From assembly GCA_015680865.1 (NCBI GenBank), contig JADAKE010000001.1:1-43878 (forward strand): a stretch of DNA of 43,878 bases. Reading direction: 5' to 3'. Position numbers and translations under genes: made by a program. Every line of letters begins with the position of its first letter. The first letter of the stretch is position 1. This DNA comes from Enterococcus lacertideformus. GTDB lineage: Bacteria > Bacillota > Bacilli > Lactobacillales > Enterococcaceae. Below are positions 1 to 9,993 of the stretch, one piece after another. Below the pieces are notes generated by a model that was not told the origin of the DNA, did no database searches, and worked only from the letters and a program-made list of their open reading frames with translations.

Positions 1-141
1 GAAATAACTATAAAAAGGGCTAAAAAGGCATTAGCTTCATCCTCTCAAGCTTTAGAAAGTGCGGTTAAGGGGCAATTTGGAACAAAAATAACAGATGTGT
101 TAGAAAAGCAACAGCAAACTTTAGATAAGCTATCTTTTTAG
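1..141 (+). CDS. C-terminal tail of an unidentified protein (partial)
   Basis: The first frame is open from the window edge to a TAG at 139-141 and gives about 46 residues ending in LDKLSF. The tail is polar and probably helical, rich in Lys, Ala and Gln, with a QQQTLDKL segment. It resembles the helical ends of small type VII secretion-associated or phage-like proteins, but nothing in it is diagnostic and I do not recognise a family. No terminator is obvious after the stop; the next 200 bases are AT-rich and empty. Its start lies outside the window. Confidence 0.5.
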   Translation, partial: EITIKRAKKALASSSQALESAVKGQFGTKITDVLEKQQQTLDKLSF

Positions 142-365
142 CACTTACCGATTAAATTGCTAATATTCTATCAAATAGGAAGTTTAATTAATTCATATAT
201 ACCAAAAATTGTATTATAAAATTTTTAAAAGCTTCGAGAATACATATAAAATACTGAAACCTAATATTAATTTTTTGTGGAAAATAATACTAGTGGAAAA
301 AAATATTTTTAAAGCAATGGGATTTTTATGAAATGGAGAATTTCTGCAAAAATAGCAATATACTT

Positions 366-730
366 CTCACTGACAATGGAATCACTACAACAGTCAATAG
401 AACAGGAATGTAATGTGCTTGGGCATTAAGTATGATTCAAGACTATTCTGAAATTACTAATGCAGAAAATTCTAAACAATTATTATTTTTTATTAACGAG
501 CCTGAAACTTTTCTTCACCTAGTTGCTCAAGATAAGCTCATTTAGGCTTTTGAAAAAATATTCAAGAATTCACAAGTATTCATTACTACATATTCTCCTT
601 ATCTTTAAAAAAATACAATGGTGCCAATCATTATATTCAAGTATTCTCTTCTAGTGAGGAAAAAGTAACTCCCGAATGTAATATTGAAGAAGATAAATAT
701 ATTTTTCAGTTAAGAATACTTGGAAAATGA
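366..730 (+). pseudogene. Relic of an OLD/AbiEii-type AAA ATPase (C-terminal half)
   Basis: Pieces of one protein can be read through stops and frameshifts. GITTTVNRTG lies near 380-410. A Walker B-like segment LLFFINEPETFLHLVAQDKL spans about 480-541. SQVFITTYSPYL lies near 572-606. NGANHYIQVFSSSEEKV follows in another frame near 617-668. This order (VNRTG, then hhhhDEPExxLHP, then ITTHSPYhh) is typical of AAA_21/OLD-like ATPases found in defence and mobile contexts. The usual Asp of Walker B is Asn here, an in-frame TAG follows DKLI, and a TAA follows SPYL. The gene is dead. The family-level call is inference. Confidence 0.6.
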
Positions 731-805
731 AACAGCAAAAAATAAAAAATGATTTTCTTTTATGTATGAATGACAGTAGACATACTTAGATAGCAGTGTA
801 GAAAT

Positions 806-972
806 GAGCTTAGAACAAAAGTAACTTCTTCGAAAAATAAACCGAAATTTACCAAAATTTAAAAAACACCAATTAGGTAACAATCAACATTAAAAACTAG
901 TTTTTGTGTTTGTTGTCAAATTTTGAAAATACCTTCTTATTTCTCGGAGTTAGACACTTCTGTCTCAACCTC
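806..972. repeat. Degenerate copy of the enterococcal intergenic repeat (copy A)
   Basis: This stretch follows the same order of blocks as the copies at 15654-15762 and 36891-37056: an ACAAAAGTAA block, a CTTCTTCG block matching CTCCTTCGG, a spacer, then TTATTTCTCGGAGTTAGAC and CTTCTGTCTCAACCTC, matching TTATTTCTTGGAGTTAAAC and CTTCTGTCCCAGCCTC. The ends have drifted, so it looks like an old copy of the long form. It lies directly upstream of the BceA-like gene and may overlap its promoter. Confidence 0.6.
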
Positions 973-1001
973 AAATTTAGCAGAAAAAGAGAGGGAATTT
1001 T

Positions 1002-1768
1002 ATGGATCCAGTTTTAGTTGTAAAAAATTTGAAGAAATATTATGCAATAAAAGGAAATGTAACAAAAGCTGTTGATGATATAAGTCTAGAAGTAATGCCA
1101 GGGGAATATATCGGTATCATGGGGTCTTCTGGAAGTGGAAAGACCACATTTTTAAATTGTATTTCTACTATCGATCAGGCAACCGATGGCCAAGTATATA
1201 TTGGAAATACGAACATTACCCAATTTGATGAAAAACGTCTTGCAAAATTTCGTCGAGAAAATCTTGGCTTTATCTTTCAAGACTTTAATCTATTGGATAC
1301 ACTGACTGGAAGCGATAATATTCTTCTTGCACTAACTATTTTGGGTGAAAAGCCAGCAAAAATACAAAAACTAATTGAACAAGTAGCCAAAGATTTGGAT
1401 ATTGAAGAAATTATTGATAAATACCCTTATGAGATGTCTGGCTGTCAACAGCAACGTGTAGCCTGTGCAAGAGCAATTGTAACAAATCCATCATTAATTC
1501 TGGCAGATGAACCCACAGGAGCATTAGATTCAAAATCAGCTGCCATGCTACTACAAAGCTTTCATATCATGAATGAAAAAAAGGTGCCACTATACTGATG
1601 GTAACACATGATGTATTTACAGCAAGTCACTGTAAACGTATCATTTTTATAAAAGATGGTCGTATTTTTTATGAATTGGTGCGCGGAAAAAAAAGCAGAA
1701 CACAATTTTTTGATGAAATTATACAAGTAATAGCTACTCTAGGTGGTGATACAGACGATGTACTCTAA
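1002..1768 (+). pseudogene. BceA-type ABC transporter ATP-binding protein, frameshifted
   Basis: This is the ATPase of a BceAB-type exporter, a family that gives bacitracin or lantibiotic resistance with an FtsX-type permease. Walker [10 protein letters not shown] is near residue 43. The Q-loop is [12 protein letters not shown], and Walker B is [12 protein letters not shown]. The signature is degenerate: [14 protein letters not shown] instead of LSGGQ. The main frame ends at 1598, just after MNEKK. One base is missing in an A-run at 1578-1584; restoring it continues the protein as [15 protein letters not shown] to a stop at 1768, the usual family C-terminus with the H-loop. The repaired length is about 255 aa, normal for the family. 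RBS AGAGGGA precedes the ATG. It overlaps the permease gene. It is either a real disruption or a homopolymer sequencing error. Confidence 0.85.
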
Positions 1769-3717
1769 TCTGAATATTTCTAAAGATATCTTTGAAAAAC
1801 TTATAAAGAAAAATGTGAGAAATAGTTGCAAAAGACTATTTGATCTATTTTATTACACTAATGATTTCAGTTGCTTTATTTTATTCCTTTAACTCTATCA
1901 GCACCCAATTTTCGGCCCTCGGTATGTTGGATCGCCTGAATTATCTAAGCTTTACTTCAGTAATTCTCAAATCAATTTCTGTATTAGTATGCTTTATCAT
2001 TGGGAATCTGGTAGTTTATGCGAATCGTTTTATGCTTAGAAGAAGAAAAAAAGAAATCGGCCTTTATTATCTACTAGGGATAGAAAATAAAGACTTAAAT
2101 CGTATGCTCTTTAAAGAAACTCTTATAATAGGGACATTGTCGCTAGTTATAGGAATGGTTGTCGGTATCGTGTGTTCTCAAGGACTCACCTATGCTACCG
2201 GAAAACTCATTGGGATAGGGACAGATTCGTTTGTATTTATGATTTCTTACCACGCTATCTTCCTAAGCATTCTCTTCTTCGCCTTCTTATTCGTTCTCGT
2301 CTATAATTTGAATAAACGTGAAATTAATAAACTGACACTTTTAGAATTGATCTCTTCAGAACGGAAAAATGATTCTAAACAAAAAAATAGTGGTTTATCC
2401 AATTTATTAAGTGGAATTTTAGGACTTATTTTGGCGGCATTAGGCTACTATATCGTTTTTACAAAACTGACAAACGATATACTTCTTGTTTTAGGCATAA
2501 GTATTGCCGTACTGATTGCCTCTTCCTGCCTGCTCATTTTATCGACTTCAAAATTACTTGTTGTATTAATGAAAAGCAGAAAAAACTTTTATTATCGGCA
2601 GTTAAATCCTTTTGTGGTGGGCCAAATAGGTTCACATATGAAAAGCAATTCAGGTTCTTCGGCACTTACGGGTAGTTTACTCTTCCTAGCATTAGCTTTA
2701 CCAATCATTGGGATCGGACTGGGACAATATGCGGTGAAGGATCTGGATATGCTTACCCCTTATGATGCAACGATTTACACATATGAGAATACAGAAAAAA
2801 ATTTTTCAGATCATCCTATGTCGGAACTTACAAAGAATGGATTTCATTTAGAAAAATATTCAAAGCGTTATGCAGCACTTCCAGTCTATCGTCAGGATAA
2901 GAACGAAGTGATAGGATTGGAAGATTATAATCGTGCTCTTATGTTACAAGGAAAACAACCTATTTTACTTAAAGATAATGAATTTGCAGTGAATTACGAT
3001 GCAAAAGAAGCAAAGCAAGAAAAAAATGGGTTGAAGCGTTTCATACAAAATCCTGTCGTAACAGTGGGTGAAGTAAAACTTAAGCTCACTTCAGGAGGGA
3101 TTCATCGTAATAATTTAACCGTAAGTGAGGGATTGACAGATTATGGAACGCTAATTGTGCCTCAGAAATTGACAGAAAATCTTGATAGATCTTATTGGGT
3201 TGTCAATTTGCAATTTTTGGGCAATAAGATGGACACGCTTGTTGCTTTTACTAGCATGGATGTAGCTTCCACGATTCCTGACGGTTTTTCCGTACAAACA
3301 AAGGACGAAGTAATTATGGCCAGTACGTCGAATAATCTGATCTTTACCTATCTTGGTATTTATCTTGGTGTGGTGTTATTGATCACTGCAGGAACAGTAC
3401 TGGCATTACAACAATTAGCATATTTTTCAGATAACCAGAAGCGTTATAAACTATTAGAAAATCTTGGAGCTGGACAGTCTGTTATACGACGTAGTATCAG
3501 AACTCAGCTAAATATTTACTTTGGGATTCCTTTTATCTTTGGCCTTATTTATTCCACGATAATCATATTTGGTGTATTCCGACATCTTTTGGCTACTGGG
3601 GTCGTGTTGCTATCATTAATAGCTGGAAGTTGCTTTGGCGTGTTGTTACTCATTTATATCATTTATTATTGGGTAGCTTATACCGAAAGTAAAAGAATAT
3701 TAGCTAACCGTGAATAA
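1758..3717 (+). pseudogene. BceB-type FtsX-family permease, frameshifted near its start
   Basis: This is the membrane partner of the upstream ATPase. The true start is probably the ATG at 1758, inside the ATPase 3' end. It reads MYSNLNISKDIF and then KKNVRNSCK, and is thrown out of frame by one extra A in the AAAA at 1830-1833. Without it the protein continues KDYLIYFITLMISVALFYSF, a typical FtsX first membrane segment. The long frame runs from 1840 to 3717 (625 codons). It shows several hydrophobic helices, a large extracytoplasmic loop at about residues 300-490, then three C-terminal helices, which is the BceB layout. No two-component system of the BceRS type is visible nearby. Both genes of the pair carry a one-base homopolymer indel. 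Confidence 0.85.
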
Positions 3718-4216
3718 AAATAAGCAAAATAAATGATGAATGTGTGTTATATCTCTTTTCATTTAGTCATAAGTATCATGGTCTAACTAATGAAACAGTA
3801 AGCCATGTATGGATGTAGAGGCTTCGATATCTACAAAGTCTGTTCGCTATACTTCTGAGTATAAAAAACTGAATCAGAAAAACACTTTTTTATATCACTC
3901 AATAAACCCAGTCCAGATTATTTGTACAATTTTTCTCATCGAGATACTCTCTTTTTTTAATAAGCAATACGATACACGAAATAGTCAAATCGCATATTCT
4001 GAATTTGCGATTGGTCTTTTCTACCCTATTTCAAATATTGAGAGAACATTTAAAATTGCTGTTAATAAAATACATCGACCCCTTTTTAACAGGAAATCTA
4101 AATAAAACTGCTGAAGGTAAAGAACTCATCATTTGAAAATATGTTTTCCTTTTAGGTTTTCTTAAAACGCTGAATACCATCAAACGGCATTGAACTGAGA
4201 TAGTTAAATAAGTGAT
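3718..4216. other. Gap of 500 bases without a supported gene
   Basis: A plus-strand open frame at 3809-4105 (98 codons) has no ribosome binding site, no recognisable domain and a composition like the surrounding AT-rich DNA. I see no clear terminator after the permease. Probably eroded intergenic DNA. Confidence 0.5.
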
Positions 4217-5641
4217 TTAAAACAATTTACTAATATATTTTAAGAAATCTTTTATAAGAATTGATTTTTTTTGAGGATCTCTAATAAGTCTTATATCATC
4301 TACAATATAAAGATATTCAGTAGTTGAATCTAGTTGGCTATCACTGTTATTAAAGAGAGAAAGAAGCTTCGTTAGTACAATATTTTCTGTAGAAGGCCCT
4401 AAAATTGATTCATAAACAAATTTTTTATTTGTTAGTAGATCATTATTAGCTTGAAAATTGTAGTAATCAACCATCAAACAAAAAATTCTTGCGCAAGTGT
4501 CTTTCATGAAATCAGATTCTAATTTTAAATATTTATTGCATATCTCAAGTATTTCGTCATATTTATTAAGTGTAACTTCATAAATATAGTGATGTAATTC
4601 TAAATTTTTTTTCCAAGAAATGAAAAAGTAATTGATATAATTTAATACAAACAGTGTAAATGATTCTAAAGAGAATACTGGTAAAGTTAAATTCTCCTTT
4701 TTTGTTACCAATGTAGATAAGTGATAAACAAGCTCGTTTACATTGGTATTATTATTTAGTAAACTACGCTCACTAAATTTATTTTGGAAAAATAAAGCAT
4801 CTTCTACAGAAATAAATTTTAAGACAAGATTAGCAAGACCTAAATAAAGCTCTTTCACTTCTAACTCTGTAGGTTTTGATTGATCCAAATTTTTTAATAC
4901 CGTTAATCCTATAGAAATAAATTCTTTATCTAAATGAAAGGGATATTCATCAGGATTTTTTTCTTTTATTATTAGTATACTTTTCTTCTTTAAGACATAT
5001 TTCCAATTTAAACAAGTTAACAGCCAATTACTAAAAGCATGAATATTGACGGAGTTAGGAACGATATTATACTCAGCAAAAATAATATTGACTTGTCTTT
5101 TTAATAAAGATTTATCTGGTTGAACATTTAAGTTATCGTTGGATTCTTTTGATAAAGATATTAACTCAAAAAACAAATTCTTTATCATCTTACCCGAGCC
5201 CTTTAAGCGAACACCCTCATCAAGTACAATAGAAATATTATATGGTGCTAATTGTTCATTAAATAAGCGTATTATTTTATATACTTGAGGACGACTAGTA
5301 TATAAAACTTGAGATAATTGTTTTGCTGTATATAAATTTGGGGAGAATAGTAATGTTTTTAAAATTTTGTAACCATTGTCATTCATACAATAAAATTTTA
5401 CTACTTGTTCAATAGTATATTTCGCTTTATATAAAATAGCCTTATTGTGACTTATCTTAATACAAATGTCTTCCCCAAAATCTTCACTTATTTCTTTAAC
5501 TAACTTTCTTATAGTAACTTCACTTAATTTTACACGGTCACTAAGTATTGAAAGAGGTAATTCTTCATTTTTTATTAGAAACAACATTACCTTACAAATT
5601 GCTATTTTATCTTTATTTTTCTTTTCTAAAATAAAGTGCAT
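4217..5641 (-). CDS. Mga-family transcriptional regulator
   Basis: The 474-residue protein has the layout of Mga/AtxA virulence-type regulators. An N-terminal helix-turn-helix lies near residues 25-60 (SILSDRVKLSEVTIRKLVKE). An Mga-type second HTH is near residues 95-130 (SPNLYTAKQLSQVLYTSRPQ). A long helical PRD-like region follows. GGAGG seven bases upstream of the ATG supports the start. Members of this family activate surface-protein or sugar-utilisation genes and are often tuned by PTS phosphorylation; no clear PRD histidine signature can be assigned by eye. Its presumed targets are not obvious: the DNA upstream contains only relics. It is the intact one of two such regulators here. Family call firm, target unknown. 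Confidence 0.8.
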   Translation of the reverse strand: MHFILEKKNKDKIAICKVMLFLIKNEELPLSILSDRVKLSEVTIRKLVKEISEDFGEDICIKISHNKAILYKAKYTIEQVVKFYCMNDNGYKILKTLLFSPNLYTAKQLSQVLYTSRPQVYKIIRLFNEQLAPYNISIVLDEGVRLKGSGKMIKNLFFELISLSKESNDNLNVQPDKSLLKRQVNIIFAEYNIVPNSVNIHAFSNWLLTCLNWKYVLKKKSILIIKEKNPDEYPFHLDKEFISIGLTVLKNLDQSKPTELEVKELYLGLANLVLKFISVEDALFFQNKFSERSLLNNNTNVNELVYHLSTLVTKKENLTLPVFSLESFTLFVLNYINYFFISWKKNLELHHYIYEVTLNKYDEILEICNKYLKLESDFMKDTCARIFCLMVDYYNFQANNDLLTNKKFVYESILGPSTENIVLTKLLSLFNNSDSQLDSTTEYLYIVDDIRLIRDPQKKSILIKDFLKYISKLF

Positions 5642-5808
5642 ATCATACCTCCAGACATCATATCAGCATGTCCATTTGTTGCTTTTATTGATAATTCTAT
5701 TCTTCTTTTCTTGATCTTTTTTAACATTTTTTTGTTTAAATCAAAGTAACCTGCTTCTGGATTTATTTGGTGAGAGTCAGGGATTCCTTTGATTGTGTCC
5801 CCACTCAA
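5626..5808 (-). pseudogene. Possible relic of a DUF916/WxL-locus surface protein
   Basis: A 60-codon open frame reads GIPDSHQINPEAGYFDL and then KKRRIELSIKATN. The first stretch resembles the conserved start of the mature DUF916 domain found in enterococcal WxL operons (pattern IPxNQIxxxxxYFDLxxxPGQ). The usual continuation is missing, and the frame runs into the start of the Mga-like gene. No RBS or signal peptide is visible. The assignment rests on one short similarity recalled by eye and may be wrong. Confidence 0.3.
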
Positions 5809-7014
5809 TTCTTAGATATAGCTGCACACAGATTAGACAGCTGCCATTCATAAGAGTTATATAAAAAATATGCTGACAATTGGTAGTCTTATCATAAAAT
5901 ATTTCTTTATACTATTGTTATTTTTCATCTAAACTATTATTCTTTCTTAACAAAAAACTTCGAAAGGATAACATCCTAGAAAGAATATCCAACGATTCAG
6001 ATAACTTTTAACTATAGTTCAGTTTTATTTCTCATCAATTCGAATGTTTACTACTTCAATCTGATTGATCTTTTCTATCACCTTGTCTTGACCTATAACA
6101 GTGAACAACACAACTTTCTTGTCCTTATATAGATTTGTTATGCTGTTCATTTTTCATGAATTTTTTATAAAGAGTATACCTACTACATCAATTATTATTT
6201 TAATAAGGAATGCTCTACGTAACCATGAAATTTCTTATGTACCAGTACCATCTAACTTTAATTAGAACTTTTTCTCTTAATAATGTATACCTTTAACAAA
6301 CTCTCAAATAACTAGAGAGTTCTCCTTAACTTCAAAATTAGAGGGAGTGATAATTTCAGCATTAGTTAAAGTCCATTCAGCAAAAAAAACTCTCCAGTAA
6401 ACAGATCTAGTGTTTCTGTTGCACATGGAACTTCAGTTACTTATGAAGGTGTGACTAGTGATAAAATAGCAACATAGATGTCACTATTTTTCATAGTACA
6501 GCTTCTTTGTATAAGATAGAACAATATCAATAAAAATATACAATAAATGAAGAATCACTTTTATCTATTTATTTAGAGAAAATAAAAATATAGATACAGA
6601 TAATTTTGGCATTTTTTTCTATATATCTTACTTCTCATGATCATTAAGAATAACCAAGAAGTGATTGAATCCATTTATTCCAGGCAAAAAAATGCTTAGA
6701 TTTTAAGAATTTTTCAGAAAAATTTAGCTTTCCAACGTATAAACTTGGCTTCCGATACAAGTAATCTATTTAGAGAAGCTACACTATTTTAGTACGGAGC
6801 ATAAACATTAGGAAGATTTTACTTAGAACATCTTCAAGATAGTTGTCATTAGCCATAAAAATCATTAAAAAACAACGTAAGACTAGCCAAAAGACATGCT
6901 AATCTTATGTTGTTTTTTTATTTATCTTCCATAGTTGAAGAAATAGATGAAGCTAAAGATTTCTATTCTCATAACTAACATATGTGTATATAGATTCTGT
7001 ATCCACTTATTTCA
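5809..7014. other. 1.2 kb gene graveyard between two Mga-like regulators
   Basis: No intact gene is visible. Short coding-like fragments remain: a minus-strand 41-codon frame at 6025-6150 ending KINQIEVVNIRIDEK; a plus-strand SVAHGTSVTYEGVTSDKIAT near 6410-6475; and a plus-strand stretch near 6735-6840 reading NLASDTSNLFREATLF and GRFYLEHLQDSCH with stops between. None matches a family I can name. The stretch looks like eroded accessory DNA. Confidence 0.5.
6871..6919. terminator. Intrinsic terminator, possibly bidirectional
   Basis: A 17-base stem with one mismatch and one G-U pair (AACAACGTAAGACTAGC against GCTAATCTTATGTTGTT) is followed by a T-run on the plus strand and preceded by an A-run. 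It lies downstream of the minus-strand regulator at 7015-8341 and could end that transcript. Confidence 0.65.
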
Positions 7015-8341
7015 CTATCTTTTTATTGTTTTTTTCCCACTTATCTTATTAAGAGATTTTGATCTTATTTGCTGATGAAAAAACATTAAATTTTTTATTT
7101 CTCTTGATTTAGGATAAATTGAAATACCAAATATTGGTATATTGAATTGTTCTGTTACTGCTTGTGGTGTGGAGTTAAGAACGAAACGATAGCGGTCACC
7201 TAGATATAACTCAAGTTTTTCAATGACATAACTCGCATATTCTTCTGAATTCATTACGATCAATGCTCGGATCTGTTGTTTCTTTTCAATCTTCTTTAGC
7301 AATTGAGGCCAATAAACCAACATTAAAGCTACCAAATTTCGAATGAATTCAGCATTTTTTATTTGTTTTAAAAATTGGTGTTGTTTGTCGTATAAAATAA
7401 AAGAGAAAGGCTCCATATAATCGTCTTCATTCATTATCTTATCTAGCAAAGCTTGACGTTCTTCACAAGCTATTTGATAACTGTTTTCCAAATAATCCAT
7501 TAGCATATCAATCATTTCGATTAACCGATGATGATGATCTCCTAGATGTTTATTTTTCTTTAACTTAAGAATCGAGTGAACAAATGGTTGCTCAAAAATA
7601 CTTTCTACTAATTTCATATCATGATTCTTTAAAGAATTGTAAGAAGAACGATTCTTTTTTTCATTTATTGCGACAGGCAAATTCTTTTTATGTTCTTTTT
7701 CATCCCATTGTTTTTCCTTCTCTAATTGATAGAGTTTCGTTGCGATAAAAAATAAAAGTTGTTTGTGCTTCCGATGACCAAGCTTGTTGATTCTTTCTTG
7801 CAGTTGGTTTTCTATTATGTATTTTGAGAATAATTGACGGCTTTTTTGACAAATTTCTGTAGTAAAAGCATCCTCCAAAGAAATATACTTTTCTAAAAGT
7901 AAATTGATCATTAACTTCTCAATCAATTGCTGTTCTCCTGTTAATCGAACTAACCCACGAATCCTTAAATGATAAGGTTTCAGAGCAAGATTGATTCGAT
8001 TAACCATACGCCGTAATGTACTTTCTGAAATGAATAATTGTTCCGACAATTCTAAGTAACTCGTGTACGTATTTAATACGATTAATTCTAAAAAATGATA
8101 TTCGATAGATATATTCTTCTGTTACATGGGGCGCAATTTCTGCAAATACACCATTTTCTCGTTCGGTATGTACCTTGATTTCTGTTGCATAGGAATCAAT
8201 ATCCATCAAGTCGTTCCTTAATGTTTTTGAAGAACACTTTAACTGTTGTTCTAAGTCTTGAAAGCGATGGGTTTCGCCTTCAAAAAGTAACTCTAGTAGA
8301 AGTAACTGTCGCTTCATTTTTTTTGATAAAATATCTAACAT
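7015..8341 (-). pseudogene. Mga/AtxA-like regulator, frameshifted
   Basis: Two overlapping minus-strand frames encode one regulator. The N-terminal piece (8341-8000) has an HTH, LEQQLKCSSKTLRNDLMDID. The C-terminal piece (8049-7015) begins inside a second HTH, SEQLFISESTLRRMVNRIN, and ends in an EIIB-like region (IRALIVMNSEEYASYVIEKL). An extra A near 8098-8099 causes the shift; removing it joins ...TEEYIYR to YHFLELIVLNTYTSYLELSEQ, which flows straight into the second frame. The repaired length is about 442 aa, normal for the family. It is divergent from the exported-protein gene at 8858 across a 0.5 kb AT-rich region with two inverted repeats, suggesting an original regulator-target pair. 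True mutation or sequencing error cannot be separated here. Confidence 0.75.
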
Positions 8342-8857
8342 TTACTTCCTCCCCTCTTTTTAACAACTATAAAAAAACACTCTAATAATTAATATCTACT
8401 TGAATGTACTCCTAGTATTTATTTTAAAGAAGTTATTGTAGTACGTAGAATTTTTTTTTCAAAAGATTAGTAAAAATGAAGTCTCTTCATTACTCCTATT
8501 CTCTTTACTGTTACGTGATCGATTAGCCTATTTTACCATTTCTCCCAATTCCCCCTCTTTATTGAAGTGAAAAAAATAACATATTTAAAAATAAATATTT
8601 TTTTCTATAAAAAAATACAGTAAAAAAATACTTTACAAATTAAAATAATTAATAACTTGAACTTACGTTTAAATCAATCAAAAAAAATAAAGTATTTAAA
8701 ACTTTATTTTTTTTAAAATTAAAACTATACTGACATTAAAGCAATTAATTAATAACATAAAAAAAACAAAAAAATGTTATTAATTATACCATAAAAAAAG
8801 ATTTTAATCATAAACATGCTTTTTTTACATGATAACTGTTTAATAGGAGTGTGGAGG
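8342..8857. promoter_or_regulatory. Divergent AT-rich intergenic region with two perfect inverted repeats
   Basis: This region separates the Mga-like gene from the gene at 8858. It is almost pure A/T. One perfect 14-bp inverted repeat with a 6-base loop occupies 8681-8714 (arms AAAAAAAATAAAGT and ACTTTATTTTTTTT). A second has 13-bp arms at 8746-8758 and 8774-8786 (TAATTAATAACAT and ATGTTATTAATTA) around an A-rich spacer. They could be operators or a terminator. The role is inference; the symmetry is seen. Confidence 0.5.
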
Positions 8858-9307
8858 ATGAAAAAAACGATTATTATTATCAGTAGCTTTTTAGGTCTAC
8901 TTGCTTTATTTTTTATTATTGATTTTTTAGCTTCTCCTGTAAGTGATGTTACTTCGAAAGCTGAAATGAAAATAACCCCTGAAGCAAAACTAGAATATGT
9001 GCCGACGAAAGATGAATTAATGAAATTAGAAGGCGAAAACCTCCAATTCCTAGGATTTTACGAAGTAGTTGCTTTAAATTTTGATGACCACCCTTTTGTA
9101 ACTTTAATTAATAAAGATCTAGAAAAAATCAATTTCTCAATCACCATTTTAGATGAACAAAAAAAGGCATTCTCTATTCCTGCAATCCAATTTTCTCCCC
9201 AAAATTTACAATTAGCTGATTCCTTTGGCTTAGCAAAAAAGCAAGCTCGTTATTTTGCATATAAAAAAAATTATCCTATTGCTGGAGCCACTCATACAAC
9301 TGACTAG
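8858..9307 (+). CDS. Small exported or membrane-anchored protein of unknown function
   Basis: The protein has about 149 aa if it starts at the ATG at 8858, which follows GGAGTGTGGAGG directly; an in-frame ATG at 8816 has no RBS. It opens with MKKTIIIISSFLGLLALFFI, a signal peptide or single anchor, and has no lipobox Cys. The rest is soluble and mixed alpha/beta, including VPTKDELMKLEGENLQFLG and ending GATHTTD. I do not recognise a family. It stands alone with its own strong terminator and is divergent from a broken Mga-like regulator, which may once have controlled it. Confidence 0.7.
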   Translation: MKKTIIIISSFLGLLALFFIIDFLASPVSDVTSKAEMKITPEAKLEYVPTKDELMKLEGENLQFLGFYEVVALNFDDHPFVTLINKDLEKINFSITILDEQKKAFSIPAIQFSPQNLQLADSFGLAKKQARYFAYKKNYPIAGATHTTD

Positions 9308-9354
9308 CTGTATATACCCATACCGGGTATATACAGCTAGCTTTCTTTTTTCTT
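9304..9354 (+). terminator. Strong intrinsic terminator of the 8858 gene
   Basis: A perfect 16-bp stem (CTAGCTGTATATACCC and its complement at 9325-9340) with a 5-base loop is followed by CTTTCTTTTTTCTT. It overlaps the stop codon of the upstream gene. Confidence 0.9.
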
Positions 9355-9830
9355 GCTAATAAAATCAAGTATCCCAGTTATGATAGTTTTATTCTTTGCG
9401 GTAAGTTATTCCTTTTGTTCTTTACTTTGTTTTTTAGAATATCCACAATCTTCTGACTGATGAATAACCATCTTTTCGTAATTCTGACAAGCATATTACA
9501 CTATCTTTTACTATTTTTCCTTATAAATATTATCTTTTTAATAAATAAAACCTTATATATTCAACCACACGTTATTTAAAAGTCATTAAATAACATATAT
9601 ATTTTGATTTGGTTGTTATTTCAAATTATTCTTTTTTAATCCCTTGCTCTATATAAATTAATTTAATATTTATTCAAAAAACGTGTATATAACCTACTTT
9701 AAGCTTTTATTGGATACTAACCACTTTCAGTTATCCACTGTGGATAACCGGTTCTTTGCAGTAGTTCTTTTTAATCGTCCATTGTGGAAACTAATTGGTA
9801 CTTCATTCGAACCTGCAAAAACCCGAATTT
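9355..9830. other. Intergenic DNA holding a palindromic pair of DnaA boxes
   Basis: No gene is visible. At 9731-9747 two DnaA boxes face each other around one base: TTATCCAC, T, GTGGATAA. The right half, read TGTGGATAA from 9739, is a perfect consensus box. The site is 24 kb from oriC. Confidence 0.55.
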
Positions 9831-9858
9831 TTCAAAAGTAACTGAAAAATTCGGGTTT
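9816..9858 (-). terminator. Intrinsic terminator overlapping the end of a small ORF
   Basis: On the minus strand AAACCCGAATTTTTC is followed by a 10-base loop, then GAAAAATTCGGGTTTTT. It ends the leftward unit that includes 10346-10077 and possibly 9993-9832. Confidence 0.75.
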
Positions 9859-9993
9859 AGCAAATAAAAGTGGCATAAAGATGGATAATAAGATGACAAT
9901 CAATCTGCACTGTTGTTGATCTAAATAGATAAGAATCGTTGCAAAACTTGCCGTTATCCCTATCCTCAATTTTTCCCTATTGATCATAAGCAT
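9832..9993 (-). CDS. Possible 53-residue small membrane protein
   Basis: An ATG at 9993, close behind AGAGGG, opens a 53-codon frame (MLMINREKLRIGITASF to PEFFSYF) with two hydrophobic stretches. Its stop lies in the loop of the terminator hairpin, so the gene and the terminator share bases. It sits 83 bases downstream of the TMEM175-like gene on the same strand. No family recognised; it may also be the end of a decayed gene. Confidence 0.35.
   Translation of the reverse strand: MLMINREKLRIGITASFATILIYLDQQQCRLIVILLSIFMPLLFAKPEFFSYF

Noticed and set aside
1578..1584. Programmed frameshift in the BceA-like gene
   Set aside because: There is an A-run, but no slippery heptamer with a downstream structure; a deletion or read error is simpler.
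3809..4105. 98-codon plus-strand open frame
   Set aside because: No RBS, no domain, and composition like the surrounding eroded DNA.
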